The position numbers were made by a program, and so were the translations under genes. The notes below the pieces were generated by a model. The model was not told the origin of the DNA, did no database searches, and was given only the letters and a program-made list of their open reading frames with translations. A stretch of DNA of 11,735 nt from Thermoguttaceae bacterium (GTDB lineage: Bacteria > Planctomycetota > Planctomycetia > Pirellulales > Thermoguttaceae), in assembly GCA_024653385.1 (NCBI GenBank), contig JANLFZ010000171.1, positions 1-11,735 on the forward strand. The letters are read 5' to 3'. Shown here one piece after another: positions 1 to 9,300 of this stretch (positions are counted from its first letter, which is position 1; each line of letters begins with the position of its first letter).

Positions 1-506
1 CCCTCGAGGTTGCCCTGTCGCAGCTCCGTCCGAGCCTTCAGCAAATACGATTTCGCCGTGCTCTTCGGATCGCCGCGGGTGGGATCGGCCGGCGGGTAGG
101 CGGCGAACGGGTCGGCCGGCGCCGTCGAGCGGCCCGCGCCGAACAACCCGGACCGGGCGCCCGGCTGGCCGCCGGCCTGCATGCGGCGATCCAGCTCGCG
201 GCGGACCTTGGCGGGTGTGTCGCCCGTGTACAAGGGATGGTACTCGACGTTCAACGCTTCGGCCTGGCGCACAAGCTGGCCGGCCGCGTCGAGGTCGTTC
301 TGCTCCATCGCCTGGCGGGCACGGCGGAGCAAGTCGTCGGCTTGGAGACGCTTGTCGCCGGACCGGGAACCGGCGGATGGACCCACGCCGGCCCGGTCAA
401 ACACGGAGTTGGGATCGTGAGGCGCTGGCTCGGCCCACAACGGGACCGCCCAAAGCGCCAAGACGACGGCGCTGAGGCCGCGAAGGATGCGTGCGGTCGT
501 GTTCAA
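1..506 (-). CDS. Secreted TPR-like protein, N-terminal part (possible secretin-type protein), cut by window edge
   Basis: Partial gene: 168 codons are visible and the 3' part lies beyond the left edge. I chose the TTG at 506-504 because AGGAG sits 6 nt upstream (513-517) and the protein then opens with a classic signal peptide: basic start (NTTARILR), hydrophobic core (about residues 9-22) and a likely cleavage after PLWA (residue 25). The mature part has two similar helical segments, DDLLRRARQAMEQNDLDAA (about 57-75) and SYLLKARTELRQGNLE (about 153-168), which look like TPR-type repeats. A Gly/Pro/Ala-rich linker (about 110-147) separates them. The stretch after the first repeat, ending DTPAKVRRELDRR, resembles the N-terminal region of large planctomycete secretin/GspD-like proteins as I remember them, but the diagnostic secretin domain is not in the window. 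Export is well supported; the family is a guess. Confidence 0.72.
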   Translation of the reverse strand, partial: MNTTARILRGLSAVVLALWAVPLWAEPAPHDPNSVFDRAGVGPSAGSRSGDKRLQADDLLRRARQAMEQNDLDAAGQLVRQAEALNVEYHPLYTGDTPAKVRRELDRRMQAGGQPGARSGLFGAGRSTAPADPFAAYPPADPTRGDPKSTAKSYLLKARTELRQGNLE

Positions 507-730
507 CGGGTTCTCCTTTCGAGACTCGCAGGATTCCCTTGCGGTTTGGACGAGAGGACATCCGGCGCGTTCCGCGGAATGCGGGAACCGCCCCGGAGCC
601 CGGCGCACGGACCGAACGGCCCCTGCGCCGATCGCTCCGCCCGGCCTGGGCCGGCGGACGATCCGCCCGCGGAACACCGGCGACGATAAGCTCGCACGTG
701 TTCTTCGGGATTCGGTAGAAGAGAGCGGGA
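507..730 (-). other. Long GC-rich leader ahead of the secreted-protein gene
   Basis: No convincing gene lies between the clpC terminator and position 506. If the promoter at 731-759 is used, this stretch is an untranslated leader of about 220 nt. It contains a GC-rich inverted repeat around 627-648 (arms CCGCCGGCC and GGCCGGGCGG on the minus strand, one bulge) and a perfect 10 bp palindrome TTCCGCGGAA at 570-579. Neither matches a riboswitch that I recognise. The short open frames here look like chance products of high GC. Confidence 0.35.
513..517 (-). promoter_or_regulatory. Ribosome binding site deciding a TTG start
   Basis: AGGAG on the minus strand, 6 nt before the TTG at 506-504. It is the main reason for starting the secreted protein at a rare codon, since no ATG or GTG in frame gives both a Shine-Dalgarno sequence and an N-terminal signal peptide. 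Confidence 0.7.
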
Positions 731-759
731 TAGATACCCAGACCCAAGAATCGGGTCAA
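731..759 (-). promoter_or_regulatory. Candidate sigma70-like promoter for the secreted-protein gene
   Basis: On the minus strand, TTGACC (754-759) is followed after exactly 17 nt by TATCTA (731-736). The -35 box matches 5 of 6 consensus bases, but the -10 box only 3 of 6. It lies downstream of the clpC terminator, where a promoter for the next minus-strand gene is needed. An inverted repeat GACCC-N7-GGGTC (741-757) covers the -35 box and part of the spacer. Confidence 0.4.
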
Positions 760-813
760 GACCAGTTGCGCGGGATTTCGCCCAAAAACCCGACGCTTGC
801 CAAACCGCGGCGC

Positions 814-845
814 AAAAAAAAGCCCGGAGACCGCGACCTCCGGGC
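814..845 (-). terminator. Rho-independent terminator of clpC
   Basis: Read on the minus strand: GCCCGGAG, an 8 nt loop, CTCCGGGC, then eight T residues. The stem is a perfect 8 bp and GC-rich. The hairpin starts 19 nt after the clpC stop codon, so it should end the clpC transcript and insulate the secreted-protein gene downstream. Confidence 0.93.
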
Positions 846-864
846 GATGGGCGATCGTCCGAGC

Positions 865-3423
<2,559 letters not shown>

Positions 3424-3501
3424 TCTCGTTCTCCGTTCAGACCCGGCGGCTGCCGGGGCGAAGCCCGTTGACGGCTGGCCGCCCGGGAACCGCAACCGGC
3501 G

Positions 3502-4089
3502 TCACGCCGCTTGCGGACTGGCATCGGCCCCAGGAGGCGGCGAGGCCGCCTCCTGCTTCGCGTCTTCTTCGTCGCTCTTGGCCGCTTGCAGTTGTTGCCG
3601 TTCGCGGCTGATTTCCAGGACCCACTTGCCGCTCCCCTCGAACCGTTCGAGCCGATCCAACTGTCGGGCGGCCTCGTCGCGCCGCCCCGTGTGACGCAGA
3701 AGCGTGGCCAACATCAGCCGCGCCTCCAGATCGCGAGGATTCCGTTTGAGAATACGCGACAGAAGGCACTCGGCCTCGAACCAGTTGCCTTTCAAGTATT
3801 GCTCCCGCGCCTCCACATAGGCGTCGGCGGTTCGGTCGGACGGCTCGGTTCGGCCGTGATCCCAAAAGCGGGAGTAGACCGCCGAACCGGCCCAAACCAA
3901 TCCGGCCAACGCCCACATAAGTGTACGTGCGCCACGCGGAAGAAAGTCGCTCCAGAGGAGGGTTCCCACCAAGACAAGATTCAACAGGATTGCAAACCCC
4001 GCGGCTAGCCCCAGGCCGGGCCAACTGCCGCGATCACACATTTGGGGTAGTCCCGGCCACAAGTAAGTCGCCCACGGCATCCTGCCCAT
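3502..4089 (-). CDS. Membrane-anchored tetratricopeptide repeat protein, function unknown
   Basis: A 195-residue protein of a type I associate with planctomycetes; I do not know its function. The start YLWPGLPQM...GSWPGLGLA resembles the PGLGQ-type opening of small membrane proteins. Two transmembrane helices follow (about 24-46 and 54-74), then two TPR-like helical pairs (about 88-120 with EAREQYLKGNWFEAE, and 121-153 with MLATLLRHTGRRDEAARQL). The tail (about 165-195) is low-complexity, rich in Ala, Pro, Glu and Ser. Both TPRs and the tail probably share one side of the membrane, likely the cytoplasm. I chose ATG 4089 because AGGAG (4100-4104) lies 10 nt upstream; ATG 4080 lacks a properly spaced site. 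It is the first gene of a probable operon with clpC, starting from the promoter at 4279-4307. A role as scaffold or adaptor for ClpC is inference from position only. Confidence 0.85.
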   Translation of the reverse strand: MGRMPWATYLWPGLPQMCDRGSWPGLGLAAGFAILLNLVLVGTLLWSDFLPRGARTLMWALAGLVWAGSAVYSRFWDHGRTEPSDRTADAYVEAREQYLKGNWFEAECLLSRILKRNPRDLEARLMLATLLRHTGRRDEAARQLDRLERFEGSGKWVLEISRERQQLQAAKSDEEDAKQEAASPPPGADASPQAA

Positions 4090-4139
4090 GGCGGTTACAC
4101 TCCTACGATTCGGCCCCCCCGCTTGCACCCCGCCACACC

Positions 4140-4254
4140 AACCCGACGCGCCAGCGAGGGCTAGCGACTATCCCGTCACCGCACTAACCCGAAGCGCCAG
4201 CGAGGGCTTAGCGACTATCCCGTCACCACACTAACCCGAAGCGCTAGCGAGGCT
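4140..4254 (+). repeat. Tandem array of a 46-47 bp planctomycete-type intergenic repeat, 2.5 copies
   Basis: Three units begin at about 4140, 4186 and 4233. The first two are nearly identical through CGACTATCCCGTCACC; the third is truncated after the core. The shared core is CCCGAAGCGCCAGCGAGGG, with small changes (CGACGCGCC in unit 1, GCTAGCGAGG in unit 3). Translated by mistake it gives NPTRQRG. The array lies between the membrane TPR gene and its promoter, so it should be transcribed as leader RNA. The same element occurs inverted at 6259-6340. Confidence 0.85.
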
Positions 4255-4278
4255 CTACTCCATTCTACCGGCCAGGGA

Positions 4279-4307
4279 ATTGTAGCTCTCGCCGTATGGG
4301 GAATCAA
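4279..4307 (-). promoter_or_regulatory. Sigma70-like promoter for the membrane TPR-clpC operon
   Basis: On the minus strand, TTGATT (4302-4307) and TACAAT (4279-4284) are separated by exactly 17 nt. The -35 box matches 4 of 6 and the -10 box 5 of 6 consensus bases, in a divergent intergenic region where a minus-strand promoter is expected. Transcription would begin near 4272, giving a leader of about 180 nt that carries the tandem repeat array. No comparable plus-strand promoter for the thiamin gene was found here, and no CIRCE or CtsR-like operator is evident. Confidence 0.6.
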
Positions 4308-4378
4308 GGCAAACGCCGCCTTAATCCAAGTAGACAGGGCAGCTTGCGTAAAGTCTCGCTGTGTGAAACACTAGCAGT

Positions 4379-6070
4379 ATGGAACGCCTGATGACTGCCG
4401 CTGTCGAACGGGCACTGGCCGAGGCCGCGGCCTGGACCGAGCCACCGGGCGGCCGGATCGACGCCCCCGCCCTCTTGCTGGGCCTGTTGGCCGAATCGGA
4501 GTGCCGTGCCGCGTTGTTGCTGGCGGAGTATGGCATCGACCAACGGGCAGTCTGCCAGCGATGGCCGGAACTCAAGCGCCGCACGCTCCCCTGCGAGGCG
4601 CAGCACTCCCCACCCGAACGGGGATTTTCGCCGGAGGCGGCTCAGCCGGCGAAACTCTCGCGATCCTTGGAATGGTCCTGGGCCCTTGCCGCGGCTCGGC
4701 TGGCCGATTGCCCCCAGCCGGTCGTCTTCGGCACGGAACACATCCTGCTCGCGTTGGCTGGGGCCGAGCACGAGGTGGCGTTGTGGCTTCGGGAAAAGGG
4801 GGTGGACCCGGACGTGCTGGATGCCCAGATCCATCAGCAATACGGTTGTTACCTGCCGGCGCCCTCCGAGGCCGATGCGGAGCCGTTGGAGATGCCCGAC
4901 GAAGAACCCCCTGCCCAAGCGCGGGCCAAAGAGCCGGCCGGCGGGGCGCGCGAGGTTGGCCGCTTCGCACCCGAAAGTCCACCGGCGGTCTTGACTGACG
5001 AGGGCCCAACGTCCAACAGCGCGGTGCTGCCGATGGCGGTCTTGCGCATCCTTGATGCCGCGGCCAACCGGGCCCGCGAGGGACTTCGGGTTGTGGAGGA
5101 CTACGCGCGATTCGTGCTCGACGATCGGCACTTGACCGAACAGTTGAAGTCCCTTCGGCATGCCCTGACTTCAACACTTGGCGTGGTGCCTCTTGGGCAC
5201 CGCCTGGCCGCCCGGGAGACCCAGGCCGACGTGGGCACCGGCCTCTCGACACCCTCCGAGCGACTGCGGATCGACGCAGCCGACGTGGCCACGGCCAACT
5301 TCGCGCGGATTCAGGAGTCGCTTCGAAGTCTCGAGGAATTCGGCAAAATCGTCGGGCCGGAGGTCTCCGCGCGGATCGAACAGCTCCGATATCGCGCCTA
5401 CACGCTCCAGCGGGCCGTGGAAATCACCCGGACGAGCATCGCGCGGCTCGAGCGGGCGCGACTGTATGTGTTGATCGACGGCCGGGCAACCCCGGAAGAG
5501 TTCGAATCGCTGGTCCGCGCGTTGGTCGCGGCCGGGGTCCATGCCATCCAACTTCGCGACAAGCGCCTCGACGACCGGCAGATGCTCCAGCGCGCCCGGT
5601 CGCTCCGCGAGATGACGCGGGGCGCCGGAGTGCTGTGCGTCGTCAACGACCGACCCGACTTGGCCGCCGCGACGCACGCCGACGGCGTTCATGTGGGCCA
5701 GGAAGAGTTGCCCGTCAAAGAAGTTCGGGCGATCGTCGGTCCGGATGCCCTCATCGGGGTGTCGGCCCATTCGATCGAGCAGGCCCGGCAAGCTGTCCTC
5801 GATGGCGCCAACTACCTGGGGGTCGGTCCCACCTTTCCATCGACCACCAAGCATTTCGACCAGTTTCCAGGATTGGATCTCCTGCGGGCGGTCGCTGCCG
5901 AGATTCGACTGCCGGCGTTCGCCATCGGCGGGATCGATCGAGACAATCTGGCGCAGGTCTTGAGCACGGGCGTTGCCCGAATTGCCGTGAGTGGGGCCGT
6001 CTGCAACGCAGCGGATCCCGGCGCCGCGGTGCGCGATTTGCTTGAACGACTCTGGCATCCGCGGGATTAA
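4379..6070 (+). CDS. thiE: Clp_N-like / ThiD2 / ThiE fusion: HMP-P kinase and thiamin phosphate synthase with a Clp N-terminal domain
   Basis: A 563-residue three-part protein. Residues about 1-155 resemble the ClpC N-terminal domain with both repeats: DAPALLLGLL...ALLLAEYGIDQRAV (28-58) and VVFGTEHILLALAG...LREKGVDPDVL (115-147). A linker rich in Ala, Pro and Glu (about 160-213) follows. Residues about 221-345 are ThiD2-like, with NRAREGLRVVEDYARF (230-245), RETQADVGTGLSTPSE (279-294) and RIQESLRSLEEFGK; this family phosphorylates hydroxymethylpyrimidine phosphate. Residues about 360-560 are ThiE, which joins HMP diphosphate to thiazole phosphate: QLRDK (391-395), VNDRPDL (422-428), DGVHVGQE (435-442), GVSAHS (460-465), GVGPTFPSTTK (481-491), AIGGID (515-520). 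ThiD2-ThiE fusions are known; the added Clp_N part is the oddity. ATG 4379 lacks a clear Shine-Dalgarno, and ATG 4391 (GGAA 6 nt upstream) is an alternative. An internal start at Met219 (5033) has no ribosome site, so a single fused product is likely. Confidence 0.93.
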   Translation: MERLMTAAVERALAEAAAWTEPPGGRIDAPALLLGLLAESECRAALLLAEYGIDQRAVCQRWPELKRRTLPCEAQHSPPERGFSPEAAQPAKLSRSLEWSWALAAARLADCPQPVVFGTEHILLALAGAEHEVALWLREKGVDPDVLDAQIHQQYGCYLPAPSEADAEPLEMPDEEPPAQARAKEPAGGAREVGRFAPESPPAVLTDEGPTSNSAVLPMAVLRILDAAANRAREGLRVVEDYARFVLDDRHLTEQLKSLRHALTSTLGVVPLGHRLAARETQADVGTGLSTPSERLRIDAADVATANFARIQESLRSLEEFGKIVGPEVSARIEQLRYRAYTLQRAVEITRTSIARLERARLYVLIDGRATPEEFESLVRALVAAGVHAIQLRDKRLDDRQMLQRARSLREMTRGAGVLCVVNDRPDLAAATHADGVHVGQEELPVKEVRAIVGPDALIGVSAHSIEQARQAVLDGANYLGVGPTFPSTTKHFDQFPGLDLLRAVAAEIRLPAFAIGGIDRDNLAQVLSTGVARIAVSGAVCNAADPGAAVRDLLERLWHPRD

Positions 6071-6258
6071 ACGCTTCCAAAGCATCGGATGAAGAACCCA
6101 GCGGAGCGTTTCACTGGGGCCGGTCGGATGGCCTCGCGCTTCGATCCCACCGCCAATGGCGGGGTGTAAGCCTCCCTCGGGGCGGCTTCGGTAAGCCGGT
6201 TCCGCTATCCGTAGGTGCCAGGTGGCGATAGAATTGATAGTTTTGGGGGGGTATTTGG

Positions 6259-6340
6259 CGTGGGGCCCTCGCTGGCGCTTCGGGTTTGTAGGAGCGAGCG
6301 AATCGCGTGGGGCCCTCGCTGGCGCTTCGGGTTAGTGTGA
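6259..6340 (-). repeat. Two tandem copies of the 46 bp intergenic repeat, inverted relative to 4140-4254
   Basis: Units start at 6259 and 6305, exactly 46 bp apart. Each carries GGCCCTCGCTGGCGCTTCGG, the reverse complement of the core in the array at 4140-4254. The unit at 6305 also shares the flank that reads CACACTAACCCG on the minus strand. The sequence between the cores differs from the other array, so core and period are conserved better than the spacer. Together the two arrays bracket the thiamin fusion gene. Confidence 0.83.
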
Positions 6341-6379
6341 GCGAGCGTAGTGTCACGAGGGTATTGCGACCCCCTCGAT

Positions 6380-6384
6380 AGGGG
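6380..6384 (+). promoter_or_regulatory. Possible ribosome binding site of hrpA, inside a small hairpin
   Basis: AGGGG lies 8 nt before TTG 6393 and 14 nt before ATG 6399, so it would favour the TTG if used. The same bases pair with CCCCT at 6371-6375 across a CGAT loop, which could hide the site. This leaves the hrpA start uncertain by two codons. Confidence 0.35.
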
Positions 6385-6398
6385 CATCTTGCTTGTTG

Positions 6399-9300
6399 AT
6401 GTTCCAACCATCCTGGACCGACCAACTCGGTGAGCTTGAAGCGGCGCTCGACCGGGCCATGCTTGTCGACCGCCACCGATTCCGGAATCGCTTGCGCGCC
6501 ATTCGGGCCGATGGCGAGCGCGGCAAACCGATCGACCGCCGGATGGAACAGTTGGCGCGAGCGTTGGAAGCGTCGATCGCCCTGCGCGCACAGCGGCATC
6601 GGAACCTTCCCCGACCCACGTGGGACAACGACCTCCCGGTTGCCGCCCGACGCGACGACATCGCCCGCGCCATTTGCGATCACCAGGTCGTCATCGTTTG
6701 CGGCGAGACCGGCTCAGGCAAATCGACCCAACTGCCGAAGATCTGCCTGGAACTCGGCCGTGGCGTCGAGGCGATGATCGGGCATACCCAGCCTCGGAGG
6801 ATCGCGGCGAGGTCGATCGCGGCCCGAGTGGCCGAGGAACTGGCGGTCCCACTGGGGCGCGAGGTGGGCTATAAGATCCGGTTCACCGACGCGACCGGCC
6901 CGCAGACGTGCGTCAAGCTGATGACCGACGGCATTCTGTTGGCCGAGACCCAGGAAGACCGTTTTCTGGACCGGTACGACACGATCATCCTGGACGAGGC
7001 GCACGAGCGGTCGCTGAACATCGACTTCTTGTTGGGTTACCTGCGGAACCTGTTGCCGCGGCGCCGGGACCTGAAACTGATCATCACCTCGGCGACGATC
7101 GACGTGGGCCGGTACTGCGAGCATTTTGCCGGCCCGAGCGGGCCCGCCCCGGTGATCGAAGTCGCCGGGAGGACCTATCCGGTGGAGGTCCGCTGGCGTC
7201 CGCCGGCCGCGGCCAAGGACACGGGCGAGCCCGACGTGCAAGAGGCCGTGCTGGACGCGGTCGACGAGCTGGCGCGGATCGACCGGGGCGACATGCTGAT
7301 CTTCATGCCCACCGAGCGCGACATCCACGAGACGGCCAAAGCGCTTCGGGGCCACGCGATTCCCGGCGACACCGACGCGGCGAAAACCGAGATCCTGCCC
7401 CTGTACGCCCGGCTGCCGGCGCATCAGCAGGAGCGGATCTTCCATCCCCACGCGAACCGCCGCATCGTGATCGCCACCAACGTGGCCGAGTCGTCGCTGA
7501 CGGTGCCGGGGATTCGCTATGTAATCGACTCGGGCACGGCGCGGATCAGCCGGTACTCGGCCCGCTCGAAAACGCAACGGCTGCCGGTCGAGCCCATTTC
7601 CCAGGCGTCGGCCGATCAGCGCAAGGGGCGATGCGGGCGCGTGGGGCCGGGCATTTGCGTGCGGCTGTACGGCGAGGACGACTACCAGTCGCGACCGCGC
7701 TACACCCCGCCCGAGATCCTCCGCGCGAACCTGGCCTGGGTGATTCTTCAGACCAAGGCCCTGCGGTTGGGCGAGGTCGAGACCTTTCCGTTTCTCGACC
7801 CGCCGCGCCCCGACGCCGTGCGCGACGGCTATCGCACGCTTTTCGAGCTGGGGGCGATCGACGAGGCAAACGAGCTGACGGAAGTGGGCCGGCGCCTGGC
7901 GCGGATCCCGGTGGATCCGCGGATCGGCCGGATGATCCTCGCGGCCGACGAGCACCGATGCCTGCACGAGGTGCTGATCATTGCCGCGGCCCTGGAGACG
8001 CAGGACCCCCGGGAACGCCCCGCCGAGCAACACGAGGCGGCCGACGCCTGCCACGCCCGGTTCGCCGACCCCGACTCCGACTTCCTCACCTATCTCAGGC
8101 TGTGGGAGTTCTATCAGACGCTCAAGGAGTCGGTCACGCGAAGCCAACTGCGCCGGGCGTGCCGCGAGCATTTCCTCTCGTTCAACCGGATGCGCGAATG
8201 GCTCGACGTCCACCGCCAGCTTCTCGAGCTGGCCGAGCAGGCCGGGCTGAAGCCGGGACCCTGGAACCACGACTACGCGGCCATCCACCGCGCGATTCTC
8301 AGCGGCCTGTTGTCGAACGTGGCCATGCGCAGCGATGCCCACCAGTACACCGTGCCCGGCGGGCAGAAGTTCTTCCTCTGGCCCGGTTCGACCCTGTTCT
8401 TCAAGAGACCGAAGTGGGTCGTCGCCGCCGAATTGGTGGAGACGAGCCGCCGATACCTGCGGACCTGCGCGCACATCCAGGCCCGGTGGATCGAACCGGT
8501 GGCCGGGCACCTCGTGAAGCGGTTCTACAGCGACGCCCACTGGGAACGCGCCAGCCAATCGCCGGTGACCTACGAGAAGGTCACGCTGTTCGGGCTGCCT
8601 ATTGTCGCGGGGCGCAAGGTGCGTCTGGGAGACGTCGATCCGGCTGCCGCGCGCGAGCTGTTGATCCAATCGGGGTTGGTCGAGGGCCGGCTCGAGGCCC
8701 GCCTGGGCTTTCTCGCCCACAACCGGAGGCTCCTCGACGACCTGGACCGCTTGCAGAAGAAGGTGCGCCGGCAGGACCTGCTCTTGGGCGAGTGGGCACA
8801 ATTCGACTTCTACGACCGGCGTCTGCCGCCGCACGTGTACGACGGCCGGCGGTTGGTGAACTGGCTTCGCCGGGAAGAGCGGAAGGACCCCCGGGTGCTC
8901 TGCATGAACCCGAGCGATCTGCTCCGCCCCGATGCCCCATGCCCCGATCCGGCCGAGTTCCCCGACGCGATGGCGCTGGAGCACATCGAGGCGCCGCTCG
9001 GGTACCAGTTCGATCCCGGGGCAGAAGACGACGGCGTCACGCTGACCGTGCCGGTCGAGGCCCTCAACCAGCTCGATCCGCGTCGCCTGGAATGGCTGGT
9101 GCCGGGCCTTGTGCCGCGCAAGGTCGAGGCGCTGATCCGCTCGCTGCCCAAGCCGCTGCGCCGGCAGTTCGTGCCCGTGCCCGATACGGCCCGGCGCGTC
9201 GCGGCGGAACTGCAATTCGGCCAGGGGTGTCTGCTCGACGCGGTCGCCCGGGCCTTGAGTCGGATCGCGGGCGAGGCGGTCGCCGCGGGCGACTTTCGGC

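Larger units (their letters stand above)
6071..6398. other. Intergenic region between the thiamin fusion gene and hrpA
   Basis: About 330 bp without a credible gene. It holds an imperfect hairpin near 6147-6167 (CACCGCC-AAT-GGCGGGGTG) with no T run, a run of seven G (6245-6251), and the inverted copies of the interspersed repeat (6259-6340). I see no clear terminator for the thiamin gene and no convincing promoter for hrpA; TAGAAT at 6229-6234 resembles a -10 box but lacks a -35 partner. Minus-strand open frames across it encode only repeat-derived peptides such as NPKRQRG and SASEG. Confidence 0.5.

Noticed and set aside
397..759. Minus-strand open frame of 120 codons across the leader
   Set aside because: Its TTG start coincides with the candidate -35 box, it has no ribosome site, and it overlaps the signal-peptide gene in a different frame.
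4140..4254. Tandem repeats as a CRISPR array
   Set aside because: Only 2.5 units, the whole 46-47 bp unit including the supposed spacer repeats, and there are no cas genes nearby.
5033..6070. A separate ThiD2-ThiE gene starting at Met219 of the fusion
   Set aside because: No Shine-Dalgarno-like sequence precedes this ATG and the frame is open without a break from 4379, so a single fused protein is simpler. It is not excluded.
6147..6167. Hairpin after the thiamin gene as a terminator
   Set aside because: The stem is imperfect and there is no T run after it on either strand.
6111..6683. Minus-strand open frames carrying NPKRQRG and SASEG peptides
   Set aside because: These peptides are translations of the intergenic repeat, and the frames run antisense into hrpA.
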